The position numbers and the translations under genes were made by a program. Below, one piece after another: positions 5,464 to 6,400 of a DNA stretch of 6,400 bases. Source of the DNA: JALSHZ01 sp964439815 (GTDB lineage: Bacteria; Pseudomonadota; Gammaproteobacteria; UWMA-0217); the NCBI GenBank assembly GCA_964439815.1, contig CAYTPO010000269.1:1-6400 (forward strand), written 5' to 3'. The notes under the pieces are model-generated. The model was not told the origin of the DNA and made no database searches. It saw nothing but the letters and a program-made list of their open reading frames with translations. Each line of letters begins with the position of its first letter. The first letter of the stretch is position 1.

Positions 5464-6400
5464 TCAGGAAATATCCACCTTATCGACCTCTTCAGGTTTG
5501 ACGCTACTCTGTTCATGTTCTCCCGCAGTTTTCGGGATGGCGATGGCACGAACCTTGAGGTCGCCCTGTGCATTGATGTGACAGCGCAGGAAGTGTTTGT
5601 TGTGCGGGTGTGAGAGCGCTGAAAAAGCTTCATTGCGATGGATACCGAGGAAATTGAGGGCGACGGTGAGGTACCAGCCAAAAAAGGTCGCGGTGGCAAA
5701 CCCTGCAATGACAAAATCGAGGGCTCTTGGCAGATAGACACCAAGAAAGCTGTCAGGTTCCGGCGGTAGCAGGCTGCTGATCCAGTGTCCCAGCTTCCAT
5801 GATAGAAAGGCGATCAGGAGGAGGCTGAGGCCATGGATTATTCCTGCTGCGGTCTCCTTGCGGCGGGTGGACTTGTCGCTGTTCATGAACCGTGTTTCGG
5901 CGTTTGATTTGGGTGCGTCGGCGGTGCTGAAGAGCCAGGTCGCGGTTATGACCGACAGCATCATGACAAAGGGAAAGGGGTGCTGGATCGGGAAGCGGAG
6001 AAAATCGACTTCGCTGGTCAGGTGCCAGAGCATCAGCATGAAGAACATGCCGAAAAAGCTTGTCATGGGGAGATGGTCGAGGGCGAAGCGGCGATTCCTT
6101 TTGCTGAGTTCTCTGGAGGTTGTGGCATCCGGGTAACGTTGCTTCAGTGCAAAACCACCGGAGCGCTCAGGGTCGCTGGTGAAGGCGTGTGTGGGGTGCA
6201 GGAAGGCGCCACCACCACCGGATACCAGCTGGGTTTGCTGGTAGGCGTCTCTGTTTTCCCAGGATTTCTGCTCCGGTAGCCGACTCCGCTCGTAGCGCTG
6301 GTAATTGTGCACGTCACCGGCAACTCTCAGGGGCACGCGGGCACCCGATCTCTCGGCAATATATTCCAGCGCCTTGAGTGTGCTGCGCAGCTCGGGATCG
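5464..6400 (-). CDS. Membrane-anchored metallophosphoesterase (partial, N-terminus outside window)
   Basis: The frame is open from the window edge (first full codon at 6399) to TGA at 5464-5466, giving 311 visible residues. The first part is the end of a calcineurin-like phosphoesterase domain: RVAGDVHNYQRYE (visible residues 25-37), a late metal-binding Gly-Asp-x-His motif, then VSGGGGAFLHPTH (59-71). A polar linker leads to four predicted membrane segments at about 112-127, 142-158, 185-210 and 225-250. A cytoplasmic-looking tail follows, containing HRNEAFSAL (254-262) and ending in an acidic stretch. The same catalytic-plus-membrane layout occurs in large bacterial metallophosphoesterases of unknown substrate. 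The other metal-binding motifs must lie upstream of the window. A GTG at 6336 could be taken for a start, but the homologous frame continues 21 codons beyond it to the edge, so it is internal. It is the first gene of this same-strand run; whether it shares a transcript with the GT39 gene is unknown. Confidence 0.8.
   Translation of the reverse strand, partial: DPELRSTLKALEYIAERSGARVPLRVAGDVHNYQRYERSRLPEQKSWENRDAYQQTQLVSGGGGAFLHPTHAFTSDPERSGGFALKQRYPDATTSRELSKRNRRFALDHLPMTSFFGMFFMLMLWHLTSEVDFLRFPIQHPFPFVMMLSVITATWLFSTADAPKSNAETRFMNSDKSTRRKETAAGIIHGLSLLLIAFLSWKLGHWISSLLPPEPDSFLGVYLPRALDFVIAGFATATFFGWYLTVALNFLGIHRNEAFSALSHPHNKHFLRCHINAQGDLKVRAIAIPKTAGEHEQSSVKPEEVDKVDIS

Noticed and set aside
6334..6336. 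GTG as the start of the metallophosphoesterase gene
   Set aside because: The frame remains open to the window edge and phosphoesterase-like sequence spans the GTG, so the true start is outside the window.

Overview
This 6.4 kb window has moderately high GC in its genes. It looks like a chromosomal segment of a proteobacterium, most likely a gammaproteobacterium; that placement is inferred from protein style and I cannot name the species. All five credible genes lie on the minus strand, so transcription runs from high to low coordinates. The long plus-strand open frames are antisense shadows.

In transcription order: (1) the C-terminal 311 residues of a membrane-anchored metallophosphoesterase (6400 to 5464, 5' end outside the window). 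(2) After a 73 bp gap, a 517-residue polytopic family-39 (PMT/ArnT-like) lipid-linked-sugar glycosyltransferase (5390-3837). (3) Eight bases further on, a family-2 polyprenyl-phosphate glycosyltransferase of the GtrB/ArnC/DPM1 type (3828-2770). Genes 2 and 3 make a plausible two-step module: the GT2 enzyme charges a polyprenyl phosphate with a sugar on the cytoplasmic face, and the GT39 enzyme passes the sugar to an acceptor on the outer face. (4) After a non-coding gap, an exported protein-L-isoaspartate O-methyltransferase with a clear signal peptide (2418-1687). (5) Overlapping its stop codon by one base, a large membrane protein carrying a spermidine-synthase-like SAM-binding domain (1687 to beyond base 1).

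The gap between the two gene blocks (2419-2769) holds the most distinctive feature: a 139 bp non-coding element at 2469-2607. It has near-perfect GTAACTACTYAGC terminal inverted repeats, nested internal inverted repeats that could fold into a long hairpin, and a 7-of-8 match between its 8 bp flanks. The GTAA termini and 8 bp target duplication point to a MITE mobilised by an IS66-type transposase. It sits 50 bases upstream of the methyltransferase start codon, so it probably lies in that gene's promoter or leader.

No rRNA, tRNA, CRISPR array or convincing intrinsic terminator was seen. The points most worth following are the MITE, the exported isoaspartyl methyltransferase, and its translational coupling to a synthase-like membrane protein that lacks the expected aminopropyltransferase catalytic aspartate.
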